Below, in pieces: positions 6,546 to 7,194 of a DNA stretch of 7,194 nt. Each line of letters starts with the position of its first letter. Within the stretch, counting starts at the first letter, position 1. The DNA is from JBLIAZ01 sp047632015 (GTDB lineage Bacteria > Bacteroidota > Bacteroidia > Flavobacteriales_C > GCA-002722245): positions 1-7,194 of the forward strand of contig JBLIBC010000135.1 in assembly GCA_047632015.1 (NCBI GenBank), in the 5' to 3' direction. A program made the translations under genes and the position numbers. The notes under the pieces are model-generated. The model made no database searches, was not told where the DNA came from, and saw only the letters and a list, made by a program, of their open reading frames with translations.

Positions 6546-6627
6546 AAGTGGCGGACTAAAAAACCACCACCTTACCCAAACATCGCACAAAAAAAGGAGA
6601 TACTTCCGTAAATACTTGATTATTAAG
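6546..6627 (+). repeat. Diverged direct repeat, copy 2 (downstream of the propeller gene)
   Basis: Counterpart of 4941-5030 in the same orientation, 1.6 kb downstream. The first 26 bases match at 22 positions. Its hairpin is imperfect: GTGGCGG pairs CCACCAC with one C-A mismatch, so the structure is not strictly conserved. Confidence 0.6.
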
Positions 6628-6723
6628 TGAATCCAATAGGGCAGATGTTGAACTTATTTGACGAAGGTTGTAGAAAGGATTTTAGAGTTGTCTATTTATT
6701 TGAAATCGGCTTAAATTAGGTGA

Positions 6724-6743
6724 CTCCTTTAAAATAAAAGGAG
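6724..6743 (+). terminator. Weak hairpin, possible terminator
   Basis: CTCCTTT and AAAGGAG form a 7-bp stem with a six-base loop. A short T5 run starts only seven bases after the stem, so termination is doubtful. Confidence 0.25.
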
Positions 6744-6754
6744 CTAAAGTTTTT

Positions 6755-6801
6755 ATTGCTCCGCTAAAAGAGACTTAGTATTCTTGTTTTAGCAGAGTAA
6801 T
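6755..6801 (+). other. Long imperfect hairpin next to the IS copy B end
   Basis: ATTGCTCCGCTAAAA (6755-6769) and TTTTAGCAGAGTAAT (6787-6801) pair at 14 of 15 positions, counting one G-U, around a 17-base loop. It stops two bases before the IS terminal repeat. No T-run follows. Confidence 0.5.
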
Positions 6802-6803
6802 GT

Positions 6804-7004
6804 GGCCTTGATGCATGGATAAACTTTGAGCCAAAACAACCCTAAATCAGTATTTTCTTACCTTACCTTAATTCAATAAGTAAACCCTTTTCCATTCAGG
6901 TATTCCAAGGTCAGTCATTTTATTTAGAATTAATGATTTTGTTCACCATTAATCATATTTCTATATGAGTTCACTTGTTCGTCGTACCTGGTCGGCTTAG
7001 GCTT
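6804..7004 (-). mobile_element. IS903-group remnant, copy B (internally deleted)
   Basis: The element's transposase-distal end is kept: a terminal repeat GGCCTTGATGCATGGATAA at 6804-6822, inverted relative to and 17/19 identical with the end of copy A. A transposase remnant on the minus strand occupies 6868-7004. The high-coordinate end is missing and the sequence changes character near 7005-7011. Copies A and B share the same orientation. Confidence 0.65.
6868..7004 (-). pseudogene. IS903-like transposase fragment lacking its DDE domain
   Basis: On the minus strand, KPKPTRYDEQVN...NGEQN corresponds to KEPRTRDEQVN...YGEQN of copy A. The blocks GACGAACAAGTGAAC (15 bases) and GGTGAACAAAAT (12 bases) are identical in both copies at nearly equal spacing. 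In another frame SLILNKMTDLGIPEWKRV then resembles the C-terminus of IS903 transposase (LNRITLLGMP...). The whole catalytic region between these parts is missing, and stops interrupt the join. The C-terminal stop is at 6868-6870. The fragment is dead and short, so the family call leans on the nearby terminal repeat and on copy A. Confidence 0.6.
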
Positions 7005-7010
7005 TTAATT

Positions 7011-7194
7011 GGAACACGGGAAGTCCTTTAGGGATGTTAGTTGCTTACCAGACCTTCCTCTTGTATTTTGAGTGGGGAGCAACAAAGTGAACTGCCAAGT
7101 GGAAAATGTACACAAGACTCAATAGCAAAGCCTTAAAGGATGGCGGATTAGCTCGTAGTAGTGATGAAGCTTCGGTAATCGAGGTGGAGCAAAG
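7011..7194 (+). mobile_element. Probable group II intron RNA segment, running off the window
   Basis: From about 7011 (GGAACACGGGAAGTCC) the sequence is more GC-rich and structured than its surroundings. Its ending, with TAGTGATGAAG, a hairpin CTTCGGTAATCGAGG (7171-7185) and GTGGAGCAAAG, resembles what I remember of bacterial group II introns just before their reverse transcriptase/maturase gene. No canonical GTGYG 5' end is visible, so the intron may be 5'-truncated against IS copy B. The call is from memory of the family pattern, without a covariance-model check. Confidence 0.4.
7094..7112 (-). repeat. Inverted copy of the 2792-2810 sequence
   Basis: GCCAAGTGGAAAATGTACA is the reverse complement of 2792-2810 at 18 of 19 positions. 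It lies inside the intron-like segment. It could be a mobile-element end or a chance match in AT-rich DNA. Confidence 0.4.

Larger units (their letters stand above)
6498..6803. other. Intergenic stretch between the propeller gene and IS copy B
   Basis: About 300 bp with no credible gene. It contains copy 2 of the direct repeat (6546-6627) and two hairpins (6724-6743 and 6755-6801). A 24-codon open frame (6645-6719) has no recognisable feature. Confidence 0.6.

Noticed and set aside
4941..6627. Integron cassette with attC sites around the propeller gene
   Set aside because: The direct repeats flank one gene in the same orientation as attC sites would, but no paired RYYYAAC/GTTRRRY core sites were found.
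6645..6719. 24-codon open frame on the plus strand
   Set aside because: Too short, with no ribosome-binding or family signal; likely chance.

Overview
The window looks like a chromosome segment of an AT-rich Bacteroidota bacterium. Three things point there: a Rho factor with a Gln/Asn-rich low-complexity stretch before its RNA-binding domain, two secreted proteins ending in type IX secretion (T9SS) type-A-like sorting domains, and a TAnnTTTG promoter element. Genus cannot be told from this sequence.

Layout. Positions 1-1325 hold the 3' part of rho, whose 5' end lies outside the window. It ends at a 56-bp perfect palindrome (1356-1411) that works as a terminator in both directions. A convergent gene (1450-2718, minus) encodes a secreted GH18 chitinase-like enzyme. 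Divergent from it (2883-3968, plus) is a membrane-anchored AraC-type regulator with an extracytoplasmic sensor domain. The 164-bp gap between them carries direct repeats spaced 21 bp, a plausible operator for that regulator. Together they look like a small sense-and-degrade module for an extracellular glycan.

From about 3999 onward the region is an accessory graveyard. It holds a frameshifted IS903-group (IS5 family) remnant (3999-4771, minus), then an isolated secreted five-bladed beta-propeller protein resembling GH43/GH32/GH130-type enzymes (5151-6497, plus). A second, internally deleted IS903-like remnant follows (6804-about 7004, minus). The right edge (about 7011-7194) resembles the RNA domain of a bacterial group II intron whose reverse transcriptase would lie beyond the window. 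The propeller gene is also bracketed by a diverged ~85-90 bp direct repeat of unknown nature (4941-5030 and 6546-6627).

No clearly new defence or mobile system is visible. The best leads are the 27-bp in-frame minisatellite in rho, the G8 tract that could switch the regulator on and off, the paired 21-bp-spaced repeats, and the unknown direct repeat around the propeller gene.
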